Origin: an uncultured Eubacterium sp. | GTDB lineage: Bacteria > Bacillota > Clostridia > Lachnospirales > Lachnospiraceae | Direction of reading: 5' to 3' | Length of the DNA: 64,000 nucleotides | NCBI GenBank assembly: GCA_948579355.1 | Contig: CAPAOV010000002.1 | Location: forward strand, 1-64,000 | Shown here: positions 52,617-61,930 of the stretch, piece after piece | Layout of the letters: the number at the start of each line of letters is the position of its first letter | How positions within the stretch are numbered: position 1 is the stretch's first letter | The notes under the pieces: generated by a model | What the model saw: the letters and a program-made list of their open reading frames with translations, nothing else | What the model was told of the DNA's origin: nothing | Database searches by the model: none | Made by a program: the position numbers and the translations under genes

Positions 52617-52617
52617 A

Positions 52618-53385
52618 ATGAAAGTTGCAATGACAGATATGGATATCGCATGGGAAGATAAGGAGAAAAATAAGAGTCTCTGTGCCGCGATGGTTAAGGA
52701 AGCTGCCATGTATGGCGCCGACCTCATTTTGTTTCCGGAGATGACGCTCACCGGTTTTTCGAATGATGTACCCAAGATAGCAGACAAGGAGCAGGAAACG
52801 CTCCATTTTTTTACGGAACTGGCAGAGGAAAAAAGGATTGCCATCGGTTTTGGTTATGTATCCATGCCGGATAAGAAAGGCCGTAATCATTTTGCCCTCA
52901 TCGATGTGAATGGCTCTCTTCGGATGGATTATGTGAAACTACATCCTTTTACGCACGGAGGCGAGGCAGATTTTTATGAGGGAGGCAATGAATTTGGCTG
53001 CTTTACCATGTTGGAACAGTGGAACTGCGCCGGATTTGTCTGTTATGATTTGCGTTTTCCGGAAAGTTTTCAGAAATTGCCGGACAGAGACGTTATATTT
53101 CTGATTGCCAACTGGCCGAAAAGTCGTATTCATCAGTGGTATGCCCTGTTGCGGGCAAGGGCAATCGAAATGCAGTCCTATGTTGTCGGCATCAATCGTA
53201 CCGGAACGGGAAACGGTATCTGCTATCCGAAAAGTTCCGTGGCGTATACCCCAAAAGGAAGGGAACTTATCGCTGAAACGGGAGAGCTGAATCGTTATGT
53301 GGAGTTAAAATGGGACGCCAGACGCCGCTATGCCGAAGTCTTTCCTGTTCGTAAAGACCGCCGTAAGGGCTTTGATTATGAATAA
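52618..53385 (+). CDS. Carbon-nitrogen hydrolase (omega-amidase-like nitrilase family)
   Basis: Nitrilase-fold amidase, 255 residues. The catalytic triad is Glu in LFPEMTLTGFS, Lys in YVKLHPF and Cys in FVCYDLRFPESF. The closest known function in this size class is omega-amidase, which removes the amide of alpha-ketoglutaramate or ketosuccinamate formed during glutamine/asparagine transamination; the exact substrate is inferred. It begins two bases after the DUF1016 stop. The coupling is probably accidental, since the gene types differ. Confidence 0.88.
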   Translation: MKVAMTDMDIAWEDKEKNKSLCAAMVKEAAMYGADLILFPEMTLTGFSNDVPKIADKEQETLHFFTELAEEKRIAIGFGYVSMPDKKGRNHFALIDVNGSLRMDYVKLHPFTHGGEADFYEGGNEFGCFTMLEQWNCAGFVCYDLRFPESFQKLPDRDVIFLIANWPKSRIHQWYALLRARAIEMQSYVVGINRTGTGNGICYPKSSVAYTPKGRELIAETGELNRYVELKWDARRRYAEVFPVRKDRRKGFDYE

Positions 53386-53463
53386 AAAGCACCGTTTTTT
53401 TCCATACTTTAAGTAGCACATGAATAGCATTGTGCAATTTGATGTTCAGAAATGAGGATTCGT

Positions 53464-54099
53464 ATGGAAAAAGAAGAGATTAAAGAATATGGGCTGATAC
53501 AGGAAAACGGATTGCAGATTATTTCCATTATCGGCGAGATTGAGGGGCACGATTGTCTTGCCCAAAACGCCAAGGCAACAAAATACGAACATTTATTGCC
53601 GATTTTAGCAGCTAGTGAGCAAAAAGAGGAGATTAAGGGGATTCTCTTTTTGATGAACACGGTGGGGGGAGATGTGTCGTGTGGTCTGGCTCTGGCAGAA
53701 ATGATTGCCAGTTTAAGTAAACCGACCGTATCCCTTATTATCGGTGACAGCCATTCTATCGGAGTACCGCTTGCCGTTGCCACCGATTATTCTTTTATCG
53801 TTCCGTCGGCGACCATGATTATTCATCCGGTACGAATGACCGGCATGGTATTGGGAACGAGACAGACATTTAATCAGTTTCAGCAGATTCAGGACCGCAT
53901 TATCAGTTTTATTGCCTGCCACAGTAAAGCGTCAAAGGAGCAGTTGGAGCAGATGATGATGAATACCAGTATGCTTTCCCGTGATTTAGGAACGGTACTT
54001 GTAGGAGAGGAAGCGGTGAAAAAGGGATTGATTTGCGAAGTAGGCGGCATTTGCTGTGCTTTGGACAAAGTAAAGGAATTAATAAAGACTTCCGAATAG
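53464..54099 (+). CDS. tepA: ClpP-like serine protease of the TepA type
   Basis: ClpP-fold protease; TepA of B. subtilis degrades signal peptides or secretory precursors. The start at 53464 follows GAGG six bases upstream; 211 residues. GILFLMNTVGGDVSCGLALAEMIAS, the nucleophile in IGDSHSIGVPLAVATDYSF and the His in MIIHPVRMTG are the expected catalytic elements. The gene lies next to ftsK/spoIIIE, an order seen widely in clostridia. No ATPase partner is adjacent. Confidence 0.85.
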   Translation: MEKEEIKEYGLIQENGLQIISIIGEIEGHDCLAQNAKATKYEHLLPILAASEQKEEIKGILFLMNTVGGDVSCGLALAEMIASLSKPTVSLIIGDSHSIGVPLAVATDYSFIVPSATMIIHPVRMTGMVLGTRQTFNQFQQIQDRIISFIACHSKASKEQLEQMMMNTSMLSRDLGTVLVGEEAVKKGLICEVGGICCALDKVKELIKTSE

Positions 54100-54142
54100 G
54101 AAAAAGGGTGCTCAATTTAAAACATTTGTTCGAAAAAACCGC

Positions 54143-54171
54143 TTGCTTTGATTTTTATTTCGTAGTATAAT
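54143..54171 (+). promoter_or_regulatory. Sigma-A promoter for ftsK
   Basis: TTGCTT (54143-54148), 17-bp spacer, TATAAT (54166-54171), about 95 bp before the start at 54266. Confidence 0.65.
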
Positions 54172-54265
54172 ATCCGTTGTATGTAATATCATCAAAACTA
54201 TGATGCCGTGGTCAAGGGTCAGATTGCAGACCGGCCGGGGCATTTGTCAGGGAATGGAGATTAGT

Positions 54266-56764
54266 ATGGCGGCGAAAAAAACGCAGGGAAAGAAACGCAG
54301 CGGTTCTTCCGGAAAAAATACATCGGCAAAACGTAAGACTCCGGCAAAAAAAGGGGTTAAGGCAAAAAAAACAAGTAATCCTCTGACAAGAGAGATTACT
54401 TTTCTGGTATTGCTTGTTTTTTCCATTTTATCTTTGCTGAGCCTTTTTCAGATGTGCGGAATCTTTGGCCGGGGATTATCTTCGGTACTGTTTGGACTCA
54501 TGGGGGCATTGGCCTATCTGTTTCCCATCTATCTTATTGTCTCAGCGGGACTCTATATTGCGAATACGGATAATAAACGCCTGCGGCACAAAATTTTGTA
54601 CAGCGCAGGCTTATTTTGGTGTCTTTGCGCCCTGTTTCAGTGGGTAGTCAATGATACGGTTTCCACAGTCTGGGATATTTATACGATTAGTTCGTCCTCT
54701 CATGGCGGAGGCGGTTTTTTCGGTGGACTTCTTTCGTTTTATTTGACAAAAGCGCTTGGACGAGCCGGTTCCATGATTGTTATTTTGGCGCTTTTTATAC
54801 TATTCTTTATGTTAATCACCAAAAAGTTGTTCTTCTCTTCGCTGCAGCAACTGTACCGTGAAAGAGACGACAGGGAAGAATATGTGGCGTATGAAGAAGC
54901 AGAAGATATTGGCGAACGCCAGATGCAGACGTATAAATTTGATACCGGAAAGAAAAAAGAAGAGAAAGAAAAAAAGACTCCGAAAAAGAAGAGAAACAAA
55001 CGCGCGGGGAATATGGAAGAAATTGTACCCGAACAGCCAGTTGTACCCGAAGCCTCAAAGGAAGAAAAACAAAAACCGGATATGGCAGATATTCATATTA
55101 TTCGCAGTACGGATACGCCGGTTTCAAAGCCATCCACACTGTATGAGGAAGAGTTGACAAACAAATTTGGAAAAAAAGAAGAACAAGAGCAGAAAACACA
55201 GACAGAAGCCGCTGCCAAAGAGGAAGAAAAAGAAATTGCGCAGGTACAGGCGGAGCTGGAGCAGGCTTCCGTGACGGAACTCCCGTATGAATTTCCACCG
55301 CTCAATCTCCTGAGTTCACCGAAAGGAAATAAATCGGGCATCAATAACGATGAACTTCGCGCCACAGCGGCAAAGCTGCAGGAGACACTGGAAAGTTTCG
55401 GAGTCCGTATCCGCATGGGAGATATCAGTCTTGGGCCGAGCGTGACCCGCTATGAACTCATCCCCGAACAGGGAGTAAAAGTAAGTAAGATTACGGGACT
55501 TAGCGACGATATCAAACTGAGTCTGGCCGCTTCCGATATTCGTATCGAGGCGCCGATACCCGGAAAGGCGGCCGTTGGTATTGAAGTGCCGAATCCGAAA
55601 CGTCAGACGATTACATTGCGCGAGTTAATGGAAAGCAGTGAATTTGTCAAAGCTAAATCAAAAGTGACGTTTGCAGTAGGAAAAGATATCAGCGGCAAGA
55701 CAATTGTCACCGATATTGCCAAAATGCCTCATCTTCTCATTGCAGGAGCGACCGGCTCGGGTAAATCGGTATTGATTAATACATTGATTATGAGTATCCT
55801 TTATAAGGCCAACCCCAATGAAGTTAAATTGATTATGGTGGACCCGAAAATGGTGGAGCTGACTGCTTATGAAGATATTCCCCACCTGATGATACCAGTT
55901 GTCAAAGACCCGAAAAAGGCGTCTGCCGCACTTAGCTGGGCGGTGGCGGAAATGACCGGACGGTACCAGAAATTTGCCGATGCCGGAGTCAGGGATATAA
56001 AATCTTATAATGCAAAAATGGACAAGCTGACAGACAAGCAGGACCCCGAATATCAGAAGATGCCGCAAATCGTTATTATTGTAGATGAGTTTGCCGATTT
56101 GATGATGGTTGCACCGGGAGAGGTAGAGGATTCGGTATGCCGTCTGGCACAGTTGGCGCGTGCCGCGGGCATTCATTTAGTATTGGCAACCCAGCGTCCG
56201 TCGGTAAATGTCATTACCGGACTCATTAAAGCCAACATTCCATCGCGGATTGCCTTGTCGGTCTCATCGGCCGTCGATTCCCGAACCATTATTGATTCCG
56301 CGGGAGCAGAGAAACTTCTTGGCAACGGCGATATGTTGTTTGCCCCACAGAATCTGCCAAAACCGATTCGCGTACAGGGAGCTTTTGTATCCGACGAGGA
56401 GCGTGACGGAGTTGTAAGCTTTTTGAAGAAAAGAAGTAACGGTCCTGTCTATAATGAAGAAGTGACGAAACATATCGAAACAGCTCCGGTGCCGGGAGCA
56501 AAAAATGAGGGGATTTCCGCCGGCGATTCTGCCTCTAATCAGGATGCGCTTTTTGCCGAAGCAGGCCGGTTTATCATTGACAAAGAAAAGGCGTCTATTG
56601 GATTGCTGCAGAGAATGTTCCGTATCGGTTTTAACCGTGCGGCGCGTATTATGGACCAATTGGCAGACGCCGGTGTTGTCGGGCCGGAAGAGGGAACAAA
56701 GGCACGGCAGATTTTAATGAGCAAGGAACAATTCGAGAACTATTTGGAGGGAAATGGCGGATGA
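54266..56764 (+). CDS. ftsK: DNA translocase FtsK/SpoIIIE
   Basis: Septal DNA pump for chromosome segregation in division and, in spore formers, in the forespore. The start at 54266 (MAAKKTQGKKRSG) has GGAG upstream; 832 residues. A basic N-terminus is followed by four membrane segments (about 40-200), an acidic/Lys-rich linker and the motor domain. The motor has Walker A AGATGSGKSVLI (about 495), Walker B IVIIVDEFADLMM and RPSVNVITGLIKANIPSRIA. A C-terminal gamma winged helix (GLLQRMFRIGFNRAARIMDQLADAGVVGPEEGTK) recognises orientation sequences. The stop overlaps the next start by four bases. Confidence 0.96.
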   Translation: MAAKKTQGKKRSGSSGKNTSAKRKTPAKKGVKAKKTSNPLTREITFLVLLVFSILSLLSLFQMCGIFGRGLSSVLFGLMGALAYLFPIYLIVSAGLYIANTDNKRLRHKILYSAGLFWCLCALFQWVVNDTVSTVWDIYTISSSSHGGGGFFGGLLSFYLTKALGRAGSMIVILALFILFFMLITKKLFFSSLQQLYRERDDREEYVAYEEAEDIGERQMQTYKFDTGKKKEEKEKKTPKKKRNKRAGNMEEIVPEQPVVPEASKEEKQKPDMADIHIIRSTDTPVSKPSTLYEEELTNKFGKKEEQEQKTQTEAAAKEEEKEIAQVQAELEQASVTELPYEFPPLNLLSSPKGNKSGINNDELRATAAKLQETLESFGVRIRMGDISLGPSVTRYELIPEQGVKVSKITGLSDDIKLSLAASDIRIEAPIPGKAAVGIEVPNPKRQTITLRELMESSEFVKAKSKVTFAVGKDISGKTIVTDIAKMPHLLIAGATGSGKSVLINTLIMSILYKANPNEVKLIMVDPKMVELTAYEDIPHLMIPVVKDPKKASAALSWAVAEMTGRYQKFADAGVRDIKSYNAKMDKLTDKQDPEYQKMPQIVIIVDEFADLMMVAPGEVEDSVCRLAQLARAAGIHLVLATQRPSVNVITGLIKANIPSRIALSVSSAVDSRTIIDSAGAEKLLGNGDMLFAPQNLPKPIRVQGAFVSDEERDGVVSFLKKRSNGPVYNEEVTKHIETAPVPGAKNEGISAGDSASNQDALFAEAGRFIIDKEKASIGLLQRMFRIGFNRAARIMDQLADAGVVGPEEGTKARQILMSKEQFENYLEGNGG

Positions 56765-57642
56765 CAGGCTGGTTAATTGTCAATGGTTTCTTACATAGTG
56801 ATAAATTTGATGAATTGACAGATTTATTTTTGCAGGCAGCCGTTGAAGAAGAGATAACATTGCTTTTAAAAAGCAATGAAAAACTGCTTGTTGATACGCA
56901 ATATCAGTGGACGGAAAAACCAGACTTTGTTCTTTTCTGGGATAAAGATATTCTTCTGGCAAAAACGCTGGAGTCACAGGGTATGCGTCTGTACAATTCG
57001 AGTTCTGCCATTGCCGTCTGTGATGATAAACGGGAGACGCATATTGCCCTGCTGAAAGCAGGCATACCGTCTCCACGTACGATTATTGCCCCGATGACCT
57101 ATGAAAGCATTGGCTTTCGTTCGCTTTCCTTTTTAACCGAAGTAGAAGAAAAACTTTCTTTTCCGCTTATTGTAAAAGAAGCGTTCGGTTCTTTTGGCGA
57201 GCAGGTTTATCTTGTTGAAAATCACGAGGAATTGATTTCCGTCGTCACAAACTGCAAGACGACAAAATTGTTATTTCAGGAATATATCCGCTACAGCCGC
57301 GGGCGTGATGTGCGGCTGCAGGTAGTGGGAAATAAGGTTATCGCTGCTATAAGGCGGTATTCAGACAGCGATTTCAGAGCCAATATAACGGCCGGAGGGA
57401 AGATGGAGCCTTACGCTCCGTCAGCAGAAGAAAAAGCTCTGGCCCTGCGGGCGGCAAAGGCAGTAGGGGCGGATTTTGCCGGAGTGGATTTACTGTTTAC
57501 TCCACAGGGGCCTCTTGTATGTGAGGTAAATTCCAACGCACATTTTAAAAATCTGCTTTCCTGCACCGGAGTGAATACCGCAAAGGAAATCCTCCGTTTT
57601 CTCCGCCTTGATATTGCCGGAAAGAGAGGGGATTGCGCGTGA
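56761..57642 (+). CDS. ATP-grasp ligase 1 (RimK-like)
   Basis: 293 residues with the RimK/ATP-grasp signature. KLSFPLIVKEAFGSFGEQVYLVENHEEL binds ATP and GRDVRLQVVGNKVIAAIRRYSDSDFRANITAGGKMEPY leads to metal-binding ADFAGVDLLFTPQGPLVCEVNSNAHF. RimK-type enzymes join an amino acid to a carboxylate of a peptide, protein or small molecule. The N-terminal about 110 residues are an AlphaBeta pre-ATP-grasp domain. It overlaps ftsK by four bases, so it is co-translated, and the next gene is a second, divergent ATP-grasp. Substrate unknown. Confidence 0.88.
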   Translation: MTGWLIVNGFLHSDKFDELTDLFLQAAVEEEITLLLKSNEKLLVDTQYQWTEKPDFVLFWDKDILLAKTLESQGMRLYNSSSAIAVCDDKRETHIALLKAGIPSPRTIIAPMTYESIGFRSLSFLTEVEEKLSFPLIVKEAFGSFGEQVYLVENHEELISVVTNCKTTKLLFQEYIRYSRGRDVRLQVVGNKVIAAIRRYSDSDFRANITAGGKMEPYAPSAEEKALALRAAKAVGADFAGVDLLFTPQGPLVCEVNSNAHFKNLLSCTGVNTAKEILRFLRLDIAGKRGDCA

Positions 57643-58475
57643 AAATTAATGTCTGGCTGGTTTATGATACCGTGCGTGCGGCTAAAAATGCGGACTATAT
57701 TGATATGCATTACCAACTGGCAAAAGAGTTCGGCATGCGGTTAAAACTCTTGATGGACACGGAGGTGGAAAGTTTCCTCATGAGTGGGGAGCGGCCGGAT
57801 ATTTGTTTTATGCGGACAATTCGGCCATTATTGTCAAGGAGGCTGGAAGAAAACGAAATTTGTGTACTAAATCCTGCTTTTGTATCGGAAATCTGTAACG
57901 ATAAGGGAAAGACCATACAGTATATACAGGAAAATACAGTTGTTCCGGTTATTCCGACGAAACGATATAAAAGGGAGCAATTGTCGCGGGAGCTGCTTCT
58001 TCAAAATAAAGATTCCGTCATCAAATCCGTGGACGGACATGGCGGCAGGCAGGTTTTTTTGACTTCCGCTTCTTATGAGCGGCTGGAAAAAGGAATCGGA
58101 ACCTCCGATTTTATTGTTCAGCCATTTATTTCCGGCGAGGGAAAAGATATTCGAGTCTATGTGATTGGCAATCGAATTATCGGAGCAGTAGAGCGCACCG
58201 CAACCAAAGGATTCAAAGCCAATTTCTCCTTAGGCGGACAAGTCAGGCCCTGCCGGATGGACAAAAAACTGTGTGACTATGTACAAGCTATTTGTGCAGT
58301 CTTTTCCTTTGGCATGGTCGGTATTGATTTTTTAGTAAATGAAGTCGGCGATATTTTACTAAATGAAATTGAAGACGTCGCAGGCGCGCGTATGTTTTAT
58401 GAATGCTATCCGCAAACTAATATATTAAGAGAATACTTTGCTTATGCGGAGCAACTGCCTACGATTAATAATTAG
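57639..58475 (+). CDS. ATP-grasp ligase 2 (RimK-like)
   Basis: 278 residues from a GTG at 57639 preceded by GAGAGGGG. It has its own SVIKSVDGHGGRQVFLT and EGKDIRVYVIGNRIIGAVERTATKGFKANFSLGGQV ATP-grasp motifs, then GMVGIDFLVNEVGDILLNEIEDVAGARMFYE. Only modestly similar to its upstream neighbour, so it is not a recent duplicate. The last codons (reading TINN then TAG) fall inside the left end of repeat copy B. Possible roles: adding two amino acids in sequence to one small molecule or peptide. No precursor peptide or other enzyme is visible nearby. Confidence 0.87.
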   Translation: MKINVWLVYDTVRAAKNADYIDMHYQLAKEFGMRLKLLMDTEVESFLMSGERPDICFMRTIRPLLSRRLEENEICVLNPAFVSEICNDKGKTIQYIQENTVVPVIPTKRYKREQLSRELLLQNKDSVIKSVDGHGGRQVFLTSASYERLEKGIGTSDFIVQPFISGEGKDIRVYVIGNRIIGAVERTATKGFKANFSLGGQVRPCRMDKKLCDYVQAICAVFSFGMVGIDFLVNEVGDILLNEIEDVAGARMFYECYPQTNILREYFAYAEQLPTINN

Positions 58476-58795
58476 TAGTTTTTGACGAGACGGATATCCT
58501 GCTGTATCTTGTCCTTGCACCACTCCCCGAAAAATTATTGTTTCCTTTGTGTACAGAGCGCCGCCCGAGCAATTGTCTGAGATGTCTGCAGTAATGAGTA
58601 ACAATAGGCGGTGCGTAAGGACCGGCGAGCGGTCAATGCTGCAAAAGTCAGGAAAAAACGATACTGCAGACAGCGAGTTTTGCGAGGGGCGGCGCAAGAT
58701 TTCTGTAAACAAAGGAAACAATTTATTTTTCGTTGGGAGTTGTGTGCCGAATGAGATACGGCAGGATATCCGTCGTATAGACAAAAGATTAAGCG
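58462..58795. repeat. Long inverted-repeat element, copy B (internally deleted form)
   Basis: About 334 bp, ends CGATTAAT (58462-58469) and ATTAAGCG (58788-58795), then a perfect 12-bp CGGATATCCTGC (58491-58502) against GCAGGATATCCG (58761-58772). On the minus strand, its sequence matches copy A over the arms, with roughly 13 differences in about 150 bases by eye in the best block, but it lacks the internal hairpins of A (A's about 32970-33150). Its left end overlaps the last codons and stop of the ATP-grasp gene. Open frames inside it are treated as chance. Together with the fhs promoter it fills 58476-58898, where no gene is supported. Confidence 0.85.
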
Positions 58796-58822
58796 TCTGC
58801 CCCCTGACTTATGCAAATGCGG

Positions 58823-58851
58823 TTGCAACAAGGCAGGATAATGTGTATAAT
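58823..58851 (+). promoter_or_regulatory. Sigma-A promoter for fhs
   Basis: TTGCAA (58823-58828), 17-bp spacer, TATAAT (58846-58851), just outside the right end of repeat copy B. Confidence 0.75.
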
Positions 58852-58898
58852 AAAAACGATTGTTATCCGATATGGTGTGATTGATATGGAGGTAGGTA

Positions 58899-60569
58899 AT
58901 GAAGACAGATATTGACATTGCGTTAGAAGCAGAAATGAAACCAATTCAGGAAGTAGCAGAAAGACTGGATATTGCGGAAGATGAATTGGATTTATATGGT
59001 AAGTACAAGGCAAAACTGACAGACGAATTATGGAATCGCATCAAAGACCGTCCGGATGGCAAACTTATTTTGGTGACGGCAATTAACCCGACTCCGGCCG
59101 GAGAGGGAAAAACGACGATTACAGTCGGGCTCGGGCAGGCGATGGAGCGGATTGGGAAAAAGGCAGTAGTTGCCTTGCGTGAACCGTCTCTCGGCCCTTG
59201 TTTCGGTTTAAAAGGCGGCGCCGCCGGCGGTGGATACTCGCAGGTCGTACCGATGGATGATTTGAATCTGCATTTTACCGGTGATTTTCATGCCATAACG
59301 TCGGCCAATAACTTACTGGCTGCCATGCTTGACAATCATATCCAACAGGGAAATGAACTTCAAATTGATACGAAACAGATTGTGTGGAAACGCTGCGTTG
59401 ATATGAATGACAGGGTTCTCCGCAATATTACCGTAGGTCTCGGACGTAAGGTCGACGGGGTGACACGCGAAGACCATTTTATTATTACCGTGGCGTCGGA
59501 AATCATGGCTATCCTTTGTCTGGCACAGGATATGGCAGATTTAAAAGAGCGGCTGGCAAAGATTATCGTCGCCTATACTTATAGTGGGGAGCCGGTTACG
59601 GCAGGGCAAATCAATGCCGTGGGAGCCATGGCGGCGCTGTTAAAAGACGCCATCCGTCCCAATCTCGTACAGACGTTGGAGCATACCCCGGTACTTGTAC
59701 ACGGAGGCCCCTTTGCCAATATAGCACATGGCTGCAATAGTCTGCGTGCGACAAAAACGGCGCTCAAATTGGCCGATTATACGATTACGGAAGCCGGCTT
59801 TGGCGCAGATTTGGGTGCGGAGAAATTTATGGATATCAAATGCCGAATCGGAAACTTAAAACCGGATGCCATTGTCTTAGTGGCAACTGTGCGCGCGCTC
59901 AAATATAACGGCGGGGCTGCGAAAGAGCAGTTAGGCGAAGAAAATATGCAGGCGTTAAAAGCCGGAATTGTGAATCTGGAAAAACATATTGAAAATATAG
60001 CAAAATTCGGGGTTCCCTGTGTTGTTACCCTGAACCGTTTTATAACCGATACATCTGCGGAACTGACATTTGTGCAAGAGTTCTGTGAGAGCCACGGATG
60101 TGAATTTGCTCTTTCCGAAGTATGGGAAAAGGGCGGCGAGGGCGGAACTGCGCTTGCCACGCAGCTAGTGGAAACAATAGAAACAAAAACAAGCGGTTTC
60201 CATTATCTCTATGAAGAAGAAAAATCCTTAAAAGAGAAGATGACGACGATTGCGCGGGAAATATACGGCGCCGGTGAAGTTATTTTTGATGCGGCTGCCG
60301 AACAGCAGATATCGCGTATCGAAAAACTCGGTTATGGCAGGCTGCCGGTATGTATGGCCAAGAATCAATATTCGCTTTCTGATGACAAAACAAAATTGGG
60401 AAGACCGCAAAACTTCCCGATTCATATTCGAGACGTCTATGTCTCCGCCGGAGCGGGATTTGTCGTAGCATTGACCGGCACGATTATGACAATGCCGGGG
60501 CTGCCAAAAGTACCGGCAGCCGAAAAAGTAGACGTAAATGAAAGCGGTAAAATCACTGGATTATTTTAA
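58899..60569 (+). CDS. fhs: Formate--tetrahydrofolate ligase
   Basis: Activates formate to 10-formyl-THF for purines, fMet and one-carbon metabolism (and the Wood-Ljungdahl pathway where present). 556 residues, family length. The ATP loop is TPAGEGKTT (about 66-74). Other blocks are ALREPSLGPCFGLKGGAAGGGYSQVVPM, DIHCRIGNL-type MDIKCRIGNLKPDA, EHTPVLVHGGPFANIAHGCNS and the C-terminal TGTIMTMPGLPKVPAA. GGAGG precedes the ATG. It converges on pyrI with 15 bp between the stops. Confidence 0.97.
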   Translation: MKTDIDIALEAEMKPIQEVAERLDIAEDELDLYGKYKAKLTDELWNRIKDRPDGKLILVTAINPTPAGEGKTTITVGLGQAMERIGKKAVVALREPSLGPCFGLKGGAAGGGYSQVVPMDDLNLHFTGDFHAITSANNLLAAMLDNHIQQGNELQIDTKQIVWKRCVDMNDRVLRNITVGLGRKVDGVTREDHFIITVASEIMAILCLAQDMADLKERLAKIIVAYTYSGEPVTAGQINAVGAMAALLKDAIRPNLVQTLEHTPVLVHGGPFANIAHGCNSLRATKTALKLADYTITEAGFGADLGAEKFMDIKCRIGNLKPDAIVLVATVRALKYNGGAAKEQLGEENMQALKAGIVNLEKHIENIAKFGVPCVVTLNRFITDTSAELTFVQEFCESHGCEFALSEVWEKGGEGGTALATQLVETIETKTSGFHYLYEEEKSLKEKMTTIAREIYGAGEVIFDAAAEQQISRIEKLGYGRLPVCMAKNQYSLSDDKTKLGRPQNFPIHIRDVYVSAGAGFVVALTGTIMTMPGLPKVPAAEKVDVNESGKITGLF

Positions 60570-60584
60570 TCGAGAAAACATACG

Positions 60585-61013
60585 CTAATGTCTGCGGGAA
60601 AATTTCTGCTCGCAGTACAGACAGCGGTAAACGCGGTTTTCCTTATCCGTCAATTTGAAACGGTGCGGCAGTTCCTGTTCTATGGAAGTGATGCACCGTG
60701 GATTTTTGCATTTTATGACGTTAGTAACCATTTCCGGAAGAGCAAGCGTGCGTTTTTCCACGATTTCATTGTCCCGAATGACATTAATCGTAATACTGCT
60801 GTCCAGTACGCCAAGAATATCGAGGTTTACCGTAATCGGCCCCTCGATTTTTATAATATCTTTCTTTCCCATTTTATTGCTGCGGGCATTTTTAATAATG
60901 GCAACGGAACAATCGAGTTTTTCCAACCCCAGATAGTTATAAATTTCCATTGCCCCGCCTGCCTTGATATGATCGATAACGACTCCTTCATTTAATCCAC
61001 CGATATTTAACAT
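60585..61013 (-). CDS. pyrI: Aspartate carbamoyltransferase regulatory subunit
   Basis: Allosteric subunit that binds CTP/ATP and controls PyrB. 142 residues. The N-terminal nucleotide domain (LNIGGLNEGVVIDHIKAGGAMEIYNYLGL; KKDIIKIEGPITVNLDILGVL) is followed by a zinc domain with four cysteines in NVIKCKNPRCITS and YRCLYCEQKF. GAGGTG precedes its ATG. The start overlaps the pyrB stop, so the two are translationally coupled. Confidence 0.95.
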   Translation of the reverse strand: MLNIGGLNEGVVIDHIKAGGAMEIYNYLGLEKLDCSVAIIKNARSNKMGKKDIIKIEGPITVNLDILGVLDSSITINVIRDNEIVEKRTLALPEMVTNVIKCKNPRCITSIEQELPHRFKLTDKENRVYRCLYCEQKFSRRH

Positions 61014-61930
61014 GCCGGATTCACCTCCAATAATGTCATAATGAGCGCCATGCGGATATAGACGCCAAACTGAGCTTGTTTAAAATAAACCGCCCGCGGG
61101 TCTTCATCTACTTCTGTCGATATCTCATTCACGCGCGGAAGAGGATGCAGGACAAGCATATCTTCTGGCGCCAGTTTCATTTTTCTGCTGTCTAAAATAA
61201 AACTGTCCTTTAAGCGAATATAATCTTCTTCATTAAAAAAACGTTCTCTCTGAACACGTGTCATATACAGCAAATCGAGTTCGGGAAGAACATCTTCTAA
61301 TACATTTACTTCCTTATATTCAATTCCTTTGGCATCAAGTGTGTCACGGCGAAGATAATCCGGTATTTTTAATTCATCCGGAGAAATCATGACAAATCGG
61401 ACATCCGGATAACGAACCATTGCCTCAATCAACGAATGGACGGTTCGTCCGAATTTTAAGTCGCCACATAAACCAATTGTAAGATTGTTTAAACGTCCTT
61501 TAAGATTTTTAATTGTTAAAAGGTCTGTCAATGTCTGTGTCGGATGGTTATGGCCGCCATCTCCGGCATTGATTACCGGAATGGAAGAGTGAAGAGAAGC
61601 AACGAGAGGAGCTCCCTCTTTCGGATGGCGCATCGCACAAATATCAGCATAACCGGAAATCACCCGTATCGTATCGGAAACACTTTCCCCCTTTGCTGCC
61701 GAACTCGAATCGGCAGAAGAAAAGCCGAGAACCTGTCCGCCCAGATTCATCATTGCCGATTCAAAACTTAACCTTGTTCTTGTGCTGGGTTCGTAAAAAC
61801 AAGTGGCAAGTTTTTTCCCTTTGCATATTTCTGAATATCGGGCCGGCTCTTCAATAATCGTCTCCGCTAAAGATATCAAATGATTGATTTCTTCCACTGA
61901 GAGGTCAAGAGCATTCATTAAATGTCGCAT
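61007..61930 (-). CDS. pyrB: Aspartate carbamoyltransferase catalytic subunit
   Basis: Condenses carbamoyl phosphate (made by CarAB) with aspartate in pyrimidine synthesis. The start at 61930 (MRHLMNALDLSVEEI) has GGAGGG just upstream; 307 residues. The carbamoyl phosphate site is ACFYEPSTRTRLSFESAMMNLGG-like (YEPSTRTRLSFESA), and the aspartate loops are NAGDGGHNHPTQTLTDLLTI and LVLHPLPRVNEISTEVD. The frame upstream to 62017 would be leader RNA. It is organised as pyrBI, as in enteric bacteria. Confidence 0.96.
   Translation of the reverse strand: MRHLMNALDLSVEEINHLISLAETIIEEPARYSEICKGKKLATCFYEPSTRTRLSFESAMMNLGGQVLGFSSADSSSAAKGESVSDTIRVISGYADICAMRHPKEGAPLVASLHSSIPVINAGDGGHNHPTQTLTDLLTIKNLKGRLNNLTIGLCGDLKFGRTVHSLIEAMVRYPDVRFVMISPDELKIPDYLRRDTLDAKGIEYKEVNVLEDVLPELDLLYMTRVQRERFFNEEDYIRLKDSFILDSRKMKLAPEDMLVLHPLPRVNEISTEVDEDPRAVYFKQAQFGVYIRMALIMTLLEVNPAC

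Noticed and set aside
58425..58784. A 119-codon minus-strand frame overlapping the ATP-grasp end and copy B
   Set aside because: Same reason; it is the counterpart of the frame in copy A and runs into a real gene on the other strand.
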